64,000 bases of DNA from Microbacterium sp. MYb45 (GTDB taxonomy: Bacteria > Actinomycetota > Actinomycetes > Actinomycetales > Microbacteriaceae), in the NCBI RefSeq assembly GCF_002979655.1, contig NZ_PCPG01000015.1, positions 1-64,000 of the forward strand, in the 5' to 3' direction. Within the stretch, counting starts at the first letter, position 1. The number at the start of each line of letters is the position of its first letter. This document shows, piece by piece, positions 35,183 through 43,365 of the stretch. The notes beneath the pieces are model-generated. The model was not told where the DNA came from, did no database searches, and saw nothing but the letters and a program-made list of their open reading frames with translations. Position numbers and translations under genes: made by a program.

Positions 35183-36226
35183 TCAGGCGGCGGCGATCCA
35201 GAGCAGGGCGCCGTCGCGCCAGCCGAGACCGGCGGTGCCTTCGGGGATCGGATCCTCGTGCCGGGGGCGCACGACTCTCATCCGCTTGCCGGCGAGCTCG
35301 ACGATGTAGACGATGTCGGCCCCGCGATAGACGTGGGCGATGACGTCGACGCTCACCGGGGCGTCCGCGCCGACGGTCGGGGACAGGTGCAGGTCCTCCT
35401 GACGGAGCACCACCTCTCCGCCGCCGTCCGGGCCCGCACCGGTCAACGGCATCTGGATCCCGGTCCCGTCGAGGGTCGCGACAGCGCCCGAGCGGGTCGC
35501 CGGAAGGAGGTTCGCCGCCCCGATGAAGTCGGCGGCGAACGGGGTGCGCGGTGCGCCGTAGAGCTCGGCCGGTGCACCCTCCTGCTCGATCACACCGCCG
35601 TTCATGAGGACGATCCGGTCGGAGAGGCTCATCGCCTCCTCCTGGTCGTGCGTCACGAACACGGTGGTGAGCCCGAGGGTGCGGTGCAGTTCCTTCAGCT
35701 CGACCTGCATGTCTTCACGCAGCCGGGCGTCGAGGTTCGACAGCGGCTCGTCGAGCAGGAGCACGCGGGGCTCGAAGGCGATGGCGCGGGCGAGAGCGAC
35801 GCGCTGCTGCTGACCGCCCGACAGCTGCGCCGGCATCCGATCGGCGAGGTGTCCCATCTGCACGCGCTCCAGAGCCCGCACGGCCAGCTCCTTCTGCTCG
35901 GCCTTCGACTTCTCACCCGACATCCGCAGACCGAAGCGCACGTTTTCGACGACGCTCATGTGCGGGAAGAGCGCGTAGCTCTGGAACATCATGCCCAGGT
36001 GCCGCTTCTCGGGCGGCAGCTTCGTCACATCCTGACCCGCGATCTCGATCGTGCCGCCGCTGGGCGACTCGAGACCCGCGATGCAGCGCAGGAGTGTCGT
36101 CTTGCCGCAGCCCGAGGGACCGAGGAGGGAGACGAATTCGCCGGACTGCATCGAGAGGTCGATGCCCTTGAGCACCTTCGTCCCCTTGAAGTCCTTGGTG
36201 AGTGAGGTGATGGTGAGTGTTGTCAT
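35183..36226 (-). CDS. ABC transporter ATPase (PotA type)
   Basis: ATP-hydrolysing subunit (347 residues) of a spermidine/putrescine-type importer. Walker A GPSGCGKTT, signature LSGGQQQRVALARA, Walker B VLLLDEPLSNLD and the switch histidine in VFVTHDQEEA are all present. A C-terminal regulatory TOBE domain spans about 240-347. It is the last gene of the unit and its ATG overlaps the stop of the permease upstream. Confidence 0.93.
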   Translation of the reverse strand: MTTLTITSLTKDFKGTKVLKGIDLSMQSGEFVSLLGPSGCGKTTLLRCIAGLESPSGGTIEIAGQDVTKLPPEKRHLGMMFQSYALFPHMSVVENVRFGLRMSGEKSKAEQKELAVRALERVQMGHLADRMPAQLSGGQQQRVALARAIAFEPRVLLLDEPLSNLDARLREDMQVELKELHRTLGLTTVFVTHDQEEAMSLSDRIVLMNGGVIEQEGAPAELYGAPRTPFAADFIGAANLLPATRSGAVATLDGTGIQMPLTGAGPDGGGEVVLRQEDLHLSPTVGADAPVSVDVIAHVYRGADIVYIVELAGKRMRVVRPRHEDPIPEGTAGLGWRDGALLWIAAA

Positions 36227-37032
36227 CAGACGAACAACCTTCCCAGGCCGATGATGCGTTCGAGCACGATCATGAGGACGACGGTGAGCAGGACCATGAG
36301 AGTCGAGACGGCCGCCACGGTGGGCGACGTGCTGAACTCCAGCTGGCCGTAGATGGCGATGGGGAGCGTCTCGAGCTGCGGGGTGCGCAGGAAGAGGGCG
36401 ATGACCGCATCGTCGAACGAGATGTTGAAGGCGAAGAAGGCGCCGGCCGCGATGCCGGGGCGGGCGATCGGGAGCACGACGAGCCGGTAGCGATTCCAGG
36501 TGCTGGCACCGAGAGTGCGCGCCGCCTCCTCGGTGAAGTGGTCGGCGCGGGTCATCACGCCGGTCACGGTGCGCATCACGTAGGGGATCGCGATGACGAT
36601 GTGGATCGCGATCAGCACGCCCACGTTGGGTGACCCGATCGTGAGCGACGCGATGGACAGGGCGCCGATGGCGAGGATGATCGTGGGGATCGTCAGTGGC
36701 GACATCAACAGCGCCTGGATCGCCGCACCGCCGGGAACCTTGAAGCGGGTGAGAGCGAGGGCGGCTGCGGTGCCGATCGCGGCCGCGAGGATCGCGACGG
36801 TGATGCCGACGAGCAGACTCAGGCGGAACGGCTCGAGGTACGTGTCGGAGGTGAGCGCCTCGACGTACCAGTCGAGTGTGAAGCCCTGCCCGGGGAACGT
36901 CAGGAAGCGGTTCTCGCCGACCGAGGCACCGGCGACGACCATGAGCGGCACGAGCATGTACAGCGTCACGACGACGCCGAGGACGATCGCGAGGATCCTG
37001 CCGAGGATCGGAACGGAACGGACCATGGTCAC
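36226..37032 (-). CDS. ABC transporter permease (PotC type)
   Basis: Inner-membrane subunit of 268 residues with six predicted helices and the EAA loop (EEAARTLGASTWNRYRLVVLP, read as two blocks) that contacts the ATPase. It forms the heterodimeric channel with the next permease and overlaps both neighbouring genes by a few bases. Confidence 0.92.
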   Translation of the reverse strand: MTMVRSVPILGRILAIVLGVVVTLYMLVPLMVVAGASVGENRFLTFPGQGFTLDWYVEALTSDTYLEPFRLSLLVGITVAILAAAIGTAAALALTRFKVPGGAAIQALLMSPLTIPTIILAIGALSIASLTIGSPNVGVLIAIHIVIAIPYVMRTVTGVMTRADHFTEEAARTLGASTWNRYRLVVLPIARPGIAAGAFFAFNISFDDAVIALFLRTPQLETLPIAIYGQLEFSTSPTVAAVSTLMVLLTVVLMIVLERIIGLGRLFV

Positions 37033-37856
37033 ACCTTCTGCTTCCCGAGCCGGGACGTCGCTGCGAGCACGAGCATGACCCCGGCGAACAGCAGCACGGC
37101 CTGCGCGGCCGCGAACGACCAGTCGAGGTTGGTGGTCGCGTCGACGTAGATGGTCTGCGCGAATACGGGGATCTGGGCTCCGCCGATGAAGCGGGGGGTG
37201 ATGAACGAGCTCACCGACAGGACGAACACGAGCGAGGCACCGGCGACGATGCCGGGTACCGCGAGGGGGAGGACGACGTGTCGCAGCGTGCGCCAGAATC
37301 CGGCGCCGAGGGTGCGGGATGCCTCTTCGAGCTGCGGGGTGATGCCGGAGATGACGCCGAGGATGCTGAGCACCGCGAAGGGGAGGAGCACCTGCACCAT
37401 CGCGATCACGACGCCGGTCTCGGTGCCGAGGAAGCCCTGGGTGCCGCCGACGAGGAACTCCGCGCCGGGGATCTGCATCATCAGCCCGGAGGGTCCCATC
37501 AGGACGACCCAGCCGAACGTGCGGACCACGACGCTCGTCATGAGCGGGAGGATCACGACGATCAGGAGGAAGGAGCGCACCTTCGATCCGGCTCGGGCCA
37601 TCACATAGGAGAGGGGGATGGCGATCACGAGGGTGATCACCGTCTGGATCACCCCCAGGCGGAGCGAACGCAGCGCCGCCTGGAGGTGATATTCACTCGT
37701 GAACAACCGGGTGAAGTTGTCGAGGGTGAACCCGCCTGCCGACGATTGCACGCTCATGAGGAGCATGCCGGCCACCGGCGTGACGAAGGCGAGCGCGAGC
37801 AGTGCGATCGCCGGCAGGAGCAGGAGCCAGGGCTCCCTACGGGTTCGGACGCTCAT
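37029..37856 (-). CDS. ABC transporter permease (PotB type)
   Basis: Second channel subunit, 275 residues, six helices, with its EAA loop (LEEASRTLGAGFWRTLRHVVLP, read as two blocks) in the fourth cytoplasmic loop. I take the ATG at 37856, which overlaps the binding-protein stop as ATGA, rather than a frame extension of seven residues. Confidence 0.92.
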   Translation of the reverse strand: MSVRTRREPWLLLLPAIALLALAFVTPVAGMLLMSVQSSAGGFTLDNFTRLFTSEYHLQAALRSLRLGVIQTVITLVIAIPLSYVMARAGSKVRSFLLIVVILPLMTSVVVRTFGWVVLMGPSGLMMQIPGAEFLVGGTQGFLGTETGVVIAMVQVLLPFAVLSILGVISGITPQLEEASRTLGAGFWRTLRHVVLPLAVPGIVAGASLVFVLSVSSFITPRFIGGAQIPVFAQTIYVDATTNLDWSFAAAQAVLLFAGVMLVLAATSRLGKQKV

Positions 37857-38932
37857 TTGGTGATCAGCGCATTCCACTCGTCGGTCCAGGACTGACGGTC
37901 GGCGGCGATGTCGCCGGGCGCGTAGACCACGACCGTGTCGAGCTCGTCACCGGTGAGGACCGCATCCGCCGCGTCGTCCGAGAGCTCCGCCTTGGTGTTG
38001 ACCGGCGAGTACCGCATGTTCTCCGCGAAGACGGCCTGCGCTTCGGGGCGCAGCTCGAAGTCGATGAAGAGCTTCGCGAGGTCGGGGTTGTCCCGGCCCT
38101 CGACGACGTTCGCCGTGATGAGGGAGGCGGTGGCGCCCTCCTCGGGGACGATGAACTCGACCGGAAGACCTGCGTCCTGCAGGGTGCCGGCGTAGTCCAT
38201 CGCGTACGGAGCGATCCACGTGTCGCGCTGGGCGAACGCGGTCTGCAGGTCGGGCGACGTCGGGACCACGATCGCGTCGCCGGCCGAGGCGAGTGCCCCG
38301 AGGTCGGCGATGGCCTTCGAGGGGTCGTCGATTCCGCCGCCGAGAGCATCGGCGACGCGGAGCATCGAGAGCACACCGTACGTGTTCGAGAAGTCCGTGA
38401 GGGCGACGTGACCGGCGTACGCGTCGTCGAACAGGTCGAGCCACGAGGTGGGCGCCGGAGCATCCGCCTCGGTGTTGTAGACGAGTCCGATCGGCGCCAG
38501 CTGGATGACGGGGCCTTCGCCCCGCTCGAGGCCTGCGGTCGCGAGGTCGATCAGGTCACCGGACTCGGACAGGTCGTCGGCCGCGATCGGGGCGATGAGC
38601 CCGTCCTGAGCGGCCGTGAACTCCTGGCCGCCCGAGAAGTGCACGACATCGATCTGGGGGCTCGCCTTCTGGGCGGTGACCTGTGCGAGGGCGTCGGCGC
38701 TGTACAGCGTGATCAGCTCGACCTTGGCACCGGTCTCCTCCTCGAAGGGATCGACGACGGCCTCGATGAAGGCCTTCTCCCAGTCGCCGCCGAACGAGGT
38801 GACGACGATGGTCTCGCCGGCGAACTCCTTGTCGCCGGAGGATGCGGTGTCGTCACCGGATGCACAGCCGGCGAGGACGAGGGCGCCGGTGGCGACGAGC
38901 GCCCCGGTGGTGAGGATTCTTCGGGTATTCAT
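37853..38932 (-). CDS. Polyamine-type ABC solute-binding lipoprotein
   Basis: Extracytoplasmic solute receptor of 359 residues. The signal peptide ends in the lipobox LAGC with the lipidated C23, followed by a flexible Ser/Asp linker. The fold begins at ETIVVTSFGGDWEKAF, typical of PotD/PotF-like family 1 binding proteins, and ends at SWTDEWNALITK. AAGGAG precedes the ATG at 38932. The family binds putrescine, spermidine or other organic cations as well as some other ligands, and the linked genes suggest an amine. Confidence 0.9.
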   Translation of the reverse strand: MNTRRILTTGALVATGALVLAGCASGDDTASSGDKEFAGETIVVTSFGGDWEKAFIEAVVDPFEEETGAKVELITLYSADALAQVTAQKASPQIDVVHFSGGQEFTAAQDGLIAPIAADDLSESGDLIDLATAGLERGEGPVIQLAPIGLVYNTEADAPAPTSWLDLFDDAYAGHVALTDFSNTYGVLSMLRVADALGGGIDDPSKAIADLGALASAGDAIVVPTSPDLQTAFAQRDTWIAPYAMDYAGTLQDAGLPVEFIVPEEGATASLITANVVEGRDNPDLAKLFIDFELRPEAQAVFAENMRYSPVNTKAELSDDAADAVLTGDELDTVVVYAPGDIAADRQSWTDEWNALITK

Positions 38933-38973
38933 GCACTGCTCCTTCGGGATGGGTCCAGCACTGAGTGAACGCC

Positions 38974-39444
38974 TTAGACCAGGCGTCCGATGGTGAGCTG
39001 CTTCGCTCCGTCGATGCGGATCGCGGCGCTCTCCTTGGCGAATTCCGCGAGTCCTTCGGTGATGCCGCCCCAGATGTTGACGGGTGTCCATCCGAGCGGG
39101 CCGAGAGTACGGGCACCACGATCGTAGAAGACTCCGATCTCGTACCACTCGAACGGCAGGCCGCCCATCTGCATCGGACGCTGCCAGTACCACTGCAGGT
39201 CACCCGGTGCGGGCACGACCTGCTGGTTCTCGAACGGCACCTTCTCGGGGTCGAAGTTCTGGGCCTCTTCGGGAAGGCCGACCATGACCTCGGGTCCGGC
39301 GTACATCGCGTGCATGGCCTGCATGGTGACCGGCTTCTCCAGCGCACCCCACATGGCTTCGCAGGTGCGAGGGGCGAGGTCCTCGAACAGGGTGGCGACG
39401 GCGCGGACGCCGTTCTCGTACTCGAGGAAGACCTGCTTGGTCAT
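38974..39444 (-). CDS. DUF3830 family protein
   Basis: Soluble protein of 156 residues matching DUF3830, a cyclophilin-like fold family of unknown function often found beside transporters and amidohydrolases. Aromatic, motif-rich stretches such as GDLQWYWQRPMQMGGLPFEWYEIG and TPVNIWGGI are visible (read here in parts). The stop of the upstream hydrolase overlaps its start. It probably processes or binds the transported compound, but no catalytic residues can be named. Confidence 0.8.
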   Translation of the reverse strand: MTKQVFLEYENGVRAVATLFEDLAPRTCEAMWGALEKPVTMQAMHAMYAGPEVMVGLPEEAQNFDPEKVPFENQQVVPAPGDLQWYWQRPMQMGGLPFEWYEIGVFYDRGARTLGPLGWTPVNIWGGITEGLAEFAKESAAIRIDGAKQLTIGRLV

Positions 39445-40199
39445 CGTGTTCCTTTCTCTGCAGCGGGGTGTTCCGCTGCGCGTTCACGGGCGGCCGAGAC
39501 GAACGCCGCGAACAGCGGCATCTCCTCTGCGGCCTCATCGGGGGCGATCATCTTCTCGGGGTGCCACTGCACCGCCCAGAAGGGCCAGTCGTCGTCGGCC
39601 TCGACGGCTTCGACGATGCCGTCCGGAGCCCAGGCGACCGGATGGAGGCCGGGCGCGGTGACGTCGATCGACTGGTGGTGGATGGTGTTCACGACGCGGT
39701 TCCGCGTGCCGTAGAGCGCCGCGAGACGGCTGCCTTCGGCGAGCGTGATCGGATGCCGTGCCGCCAGCTGCTGGTCGGCGCCGCGCACGGGCTGGTGGTC
39801 AGCGGTCGTCGGGATGTCGACGATCAGCGATCCTCCGAAGGCGACGTTGCTGACCTGGAGGCCGCGGCAGATCGCCAGCACCGGCAGACCGCGTTCACGG
39901 GCTCCGCGGGCGAGCGCGAGTTCGTAGCCGTCGCGCGAGGGGTCGTAGTTCTTGCCCTCCTGCGGCGCGGCGCCGTAGCGCGAGGGGTGCACGTCTTCTC
40001 CGCCGGAGAGGACGAGCCCGTCCAGACGGTCGAGCACCTCGTCGACGCCGGCGGTCGGTGGCAGCAGCACCACGGCGCCGCCGGCGGCCTCTACGGGTGC
40101 CGCGTACTCGGTGCCCAGGCTGTGCGCCGGACGGCCGCTGCCGAGGTCGGTGTCGATGAACCGGCGCCAGGTGGTGATGCCGATGAACGGGCGGGTCAC
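39441..40199 (-). CDS. puuD: Gamma-glutamyl-gamma-aminobutyrate hydrolase (class I glutaminase fold)
   Basis: Peptidase C26 enzyme of 252 residues that releases GABA and glutamate from gamma-glutamyl-GABA in the Puu putrescine pathway. The nucleophile is C111 in LAICRGLQ, and the partner pair H213/E215 lies in VQWHPEK. The start is a GTG at 40199 that overlaps the aldehyde dehydrogenase stop (GTGA). A much longer frame exists upstream, but it is only the shadow of that dehydrogenase. The gene name is by family resemblance; other C26 enzymes act on related gamma-glutamyl amides. Confidence 0.85.
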   Translation of the reverse strand: MTRPFIGITTWRRFIDTDLGSGRPAHSLGTEYAAPVEAAGGAVVLLPPTAGVDEVLDRLDGLVLSGGEDVHPSRYGAAPQEGKNYDPSRDGYELALARGARERGLPVLAICRGLQVSNVAFGGSLIVDIPTTADHQPVRGADQQLAARHPITLAEGSRLAALYGTRNRVVNTIHHQSIDVTAPGLHPVAWAPDGIVEAVEADDDWPFWAVQWHPEKMIAPDEAAEEMPLFAAFVSAARERAAEHPAAEKGTR

Positions 40200-41686
40200 G
40201 AGAGCTCGATCCAGGTGGTCTTCAGGTCGGTGAACTTCTCCAGGGCGTGCAGGCTCTTGTCGCGGCCGAAACCCGATCCCTTGACGCCGCCGAAGGGGAT
40301 CGTCATGTCGCCCTCCTCGAAGCAGTTGACCCAGACGACTCCGGCGCGCAGGCGCCGCGACAGGGTGTGCACGGCGTTGAGGTCGGTGCTCCAGAGGGCG
40401 GCGGCCAGACCGAACTCGGTGCCGTTCGCGATCGCGAGCGCGTCCTCCACGTCGTCGTACGCGATGACGGAGAGCACAGGACCGAAGACCTCGCGCTGGG
40501 CGACCTCGTGTTCGGGGGTGACGCCGAGCACGACCGGGGCGAAGTAGCTGCCGCCGTTGACGGCCCGGAACCGCTCGGCACTGCCGGCGGCGAGTTCGCC
40601 GCCCTCGGCCTGGGCGCGCTCGACGAATCCGGCGATCCCCGCGAGTTGCCGCTCGCTGACGATTGCGCCCATCGAGGTGGCGACGTCGAACGGGTCGGCG
40701 GGGAGGCTCGTGCGCGCGACCTCGGCCGCGATCTCCAGCGCGCGGTCGCGCTGAGCCCGCGGCACCAGCAGGCGGGAGGATGCCGTGCACATCTGCCCCT
40801 GGTTGTAGAAGCAGCCGTCGGCGGTGGCGCGCACGGCCCGTTCCAGGTCGGCATCCGGCAGCACCAGGCTCGCGGTCTTGCCGCCGAGCTCGGGCCAGAC
40901 GCGTTTGCCGTTGGACGCGGCCGAGTAGCCGAGGAACTTCCGGCCGACCTCGGGCGAGCCGGTGAAGGTGACCACGTCGACGTCGGGGTGTTCGCCGAGT
41001 GCGCGGCCGGCGACCTGGCCGGTGCCGGGCGTGACGTTGAGGACGCCGGCGGGGATCCCGGCCTCGACCGCGAGCTCGGCGAGACGCAGCGCGGAGAAGG
41101 TGGTGTGCTCGGCGGGCTTGAGCACGACGCTGTTGCCGACCGCGAGGGCGGGGGCGAGCTTCCACGCGGTCATCGTCAGCGGGAAGTTCCACGGCACGAC
41201 GGCGGCGACCACTCCGGCCGGCTCGCGGGTCACGAGGGCGAGGCTGTTCGGCGCGGTGACCGGCATCTCGTCGAGCACCTTGTCGGCGGCCTCGCCGTAC
41301 CAGCGGAAGCAGTTCACGACCGCGCGCAGCTCGGTCTGCAGCGCCTCGCGGATGGGCTTGCCCATCTCGAGCGAGATCGTGAGGGCGAGCTCCTCGGCGT
41401 TGTCGTGGATCTTCTGCGCGAAGGCGATGAGCAGCTGGCCGCGCTCACGGGGCGCGATGCGCGACCAGACGCCGGAGTCGAAAGCGGCGCGGGCCGAGCG
41501 GACGGCCCGGTCGACGTCACCGGCAGAGGCGGCCGTGATCGGCGGGAGCGCACGACCGTCTCGCGGGCTCACGGGAGTCAGAGGCTCGGCCGAGCCCGCC
41601 TCCCACGCGCCGTCGATGAACATGCGCGTGTGCAGGGGCAGCGTCGCCGCGCGATCCGCCCAGTCGTCTCCAGTAGCCGTGAACAC
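40196..41686 (-). CDS. NAD(P)-dependent aldehyde dehydrogenase (PuuC-like)
   Basis: Aldehyde dehydrogenase of 496 residues oxidising an aminoaldehyde to its acid, by context perhaps gamma-glutamyl-aminobutyraldehyde. N167 in VPWNFPL, E266 in PELGGK and the catalytic C300 in NQGQMCTASS are all present. It is the first gene of the transport/catabolism unit, with a GTG start. The ribosome binding site (GGAGAGGA) lies within one arm of a perfect inverted repeat. Confidence 0.92.
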   Translation of the reverse strand: MFTATGDDWADRAATLPLHTRMFIDGAWEAGSAEPLTPVSPRDGRALPPITAASAGDVDRAVRSARAAFDSGVWSRIAPRERGQLLIAFAQKIHDNAEELALTISLEMGKPIREALQTELRAVVNCFRWYGEAADKVLDEMPVTAPNSLALVTREPAGVVAAVVPWNFPLTMTAWKLAPALAVGNSVVLKPAEHTTFSALRLAELAVEAGIPAGVLNVTPGTGQVAGRALGEHPDVDVVTFTGSPEVGRKFLGYSAASNGKRVWPELGGKTASLVLPDADLERAVRATADGCFYNQGQMCTASSRLLVPRAQRDRALEIAAEVARTSLPADPFDVATSMGAIVSERQLAGIAGFVERAQAEGGELAAGSAERFRAVNGGSYFAPVVLGVTPEHEVAQREVFGPVLSVIAYDDVEDALAIANGTEFGLAAALWSTDLNAVHTLSRRLRAGVVWVNCFEEGDMTIPFGGVKGSGFGRDKSLHALEKFTDLKTTWIELS

Positions 41687-41693
41687 GATCGTC

Positions 41694-41720
41694 CTCTCCA
41701 GGGGTGATGGCCCTGGAGAG
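41694..41720 (-). promoter_or_regulatory. Inverted repeat covering the ribosome binding site
   Basis: CTCTCCAGGG (41694-41703) and CCCTGGAGAG (41711-41720) form a perfect 10-bp stem with a 7-nt loop, directly upstream of the aldehyde dehydrogenase GTG. On the mRNA one arm contains the GGAGAG that would pair with 16S rRNA. It may be a translational switch or a protein operator. Confidence 0.7.
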
Positions 41721-41801
41721 GATACTCGCCCTATTTCGCCACTAGGTCAAGCCATTGAGAACGATCTCGCCATTTCGTTACATGCCAGTAACAGAATCGG
41801 C

Positions 41802-42827
41802 CTACAGGCGGATGGCGCCGGTCGGCATGTCATTGGCCAGCGCTTCGGGGGCCTCATCGACGATCAGCGATCCGCGCAGCACCGGTGTGATCACCACCAG
41901 CGACTCCACGACCTCGAGTCCGTCGTGCCCCGCCACCGCCGGGCCCGTGAGGAAGCGGTAGAACTCGTCGGCATCCTTCACGAGCACATTGGCGAGCAGC
42001 TGCGAGGTTCCCGTCGTGGCCGCGATGAACTTCACCTCGGGAGCGGCGGCGAGGGCCGCGCCCACCTTCTCGAGCCGAGCCATCGGCACGCGAAGCCATA
42101 CGAGCGCCTCGAGTCCCAGACCGAACAGGCTCGGCACGACCTCGGTGCGCGGATGCATCAGTCCGCGGCGGCTCAGCGACTCCATGCGTCGCCGGGTCGT
42201 CGTGACGTTGAGGCCCAGGGCGCGGGAGAGTTGGGCCACCGGCATCCGTCCGTCCTTCAGGAGGAGTCGGATCAGAGCCTCTTCGTCGTCGCTCAGGGAG
42301 TCGGCGGGGTCGACCTCCGAGCCGGACGACTCGTCGAGCATGCGGGCCTGTTCGTCGGTCAGTACGCCCGCACGCCAGTCGTGCCCCGAGCGGAAGAACT
42401 TCAGGACAGTGGTGACGTTGATCGAGTCGATGCCCTCGAGCTCGGGGAAGTCGGTGAACAGCAGCTCGCGGATGGAGGCGTCGTCGTGGGGGAGCAGCAT
42501 GCCGGCGATGTCGCTGCTGCCCTCGAGCACCGAGACCGACGAGGCGTCGGCGCGGCGGGCGAGGGTGCGCGCCACATGCCATAGCGCGTGCGGCTCAGTC
42601 GTGATGCGGAACAGCACCGCGCGGGCGTGCAGCACGCGGGCGGGGTCGACGTAGGTGGAGACGCGGACCAGTCCGCGATCGAGCAGCCGCTGTCCCCGAC
42701 GGGCGACGGTGCGCTCGGGCAGGTCGACCACGCGGGCGATCTCTCCCCACGACGCACGGCCGTTCACCTGCAGGGCCGCGGCGACGATCCGATCGGTCTC
42801 GTCGGCCATCACATCGTTCGCGGGCAC
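41802..42827 (-). CDS. Double Lrp/AsnC-type transcriptional regulator
   Basis: Regulator of 341 residues made of two Lrp/AsnC units in tandem. Each has an N-terminal winged helix (about 8-60 with DRIVAAALQVNGRASWGEIARV, and about 175-225 with LIRLLLKDGRMPVAQLSRALG, both read in parts) followed by a ligand-sensing RAM domain. The GTG at 42827 is favoured by the strong GAAGGAG upstream; an internal ATG is six codons later. It lies just upstream of, and parallel to, the amine-catabolism unit, so it probably controls it in response to an amino acid or amine. Confidence 0.87.
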   Translation of the reverse strand: MPANDVMADETDRIVAAALQVNGRASWGEIARVVDLPERTVARRGQRLLDRGLVRVSTYVDPARVLHARAVLFRITTEPHALWHVARTLARRADASSVSVLEGSSDIAGMLLPHDDASIRELLFTDFPELEGIDSINVTTVLKFFRSGHDWRAGVLTDEQARMLDESSGSEVDPADSLSDDEEALIRLLLKDGRMPVAQLSRALGLNVTTTRRRMESLSRRGLMHPRTEVVPSLFGLGLEALVWLRVPMARLEKVGAALAAAPEVKFIAATTGTSQLLANVLVKDADEFYRFLTGPAVAGHDGLEVVESLVVITPVLRGSLIVDEAPEALANDMPTGAIRL

Positions 42828-42948
42828 GGGCTCTCCTTCAGCGGGACGGACTCGGTGGAAGGTTATCCCAGTCCGGGCACGCGCTGAGGCGTCGGTGGTC
42901 TCCTCGGCGCGGCAGAGTGGAGCGTCGCCGATGACCCATACTGAACCG

Positions 42949-43278
42949 ATGAACCTTCCCGGACACGCTTTCAGCACCACCACCTGGGCAGAGATCGAAC
43001 GCACCTTCCACCCGGGAATCACGGGGCAGGCGGTGTGGCGATCACAGCAGATCGGAGACACCCGCATCCGCATGGTCGAATACTCGCCGGGCTACGTCGC
43101 CGACCACTGGTGCTCGCGCGGCCACGTGCTGTTCGTCGTCGAGGGCACCCTCGAGACGGAGCTCGAAGACGGTCGGACCTTCACTCTGCACGCCGGGCAG
43201 AGCTATCAGGTCGGCACGGACATGGAAGCCCATCGCTCGAGCACCGAGACCGGCGCGCGTCTGTTCGTCGTCGACTGA
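42949..43278 (+). CDS. Small cupin protein with DHCW motif
   Basis: Single-domain cupin of 109 residues. The characteristic YVADHWCSRGHVLFVVEG contains the DHCW-type metal-site motif, and a second box, GQSYQV-(6)-AHRSS, contributes the other ligand. Such proteins are small dioxygenase-like or metal-binding beta barrels of unknown reaction. An ATG 18 nt upstream is possible, but relatives begin with MNLPGHAFSTT. It is divergent from the Lrp regulator. Confidence 0.82.
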   Translation: MNLPGHAFSTTTWAEIERTFHPGITGQAVWRSQQIGDTRIRMVEYSPGYVADHWCSRGHVLFVVEGTLETELEDGRTFTLHAGQSYQVGTDMEAHRSSTETGARLFVVD

Positions 43279-43316
43279 CGTCCGGCGTCCTCGCCATCCC
43301 GACCATGTGGGAACGG

Positions 43317-43352
43317 CGGGCGCCGCCGAGGTCGAAACCCCGACGGCGCCCG
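43317..43352. terminator. Hairpin between converging genes
   Basis: CGGGCGCCG (43317-43325) pairs with CGGCGCCCG (43344-43352), with further partial pairing inside. It separates the cupin and metallophosphoesterase genes. Confidence 0.65.
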
Positions 43353-43365
43353 TGGATGCTGCGGA

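Noticed and set aside
39441..41192. 583-codon frame including the PuuD-like hydrolase
   Set aside because: Only the part after the GTG at 40199 is a gene; the rest is an Arg/Ala-rich shadow of the aldehyde dehydrogenase.
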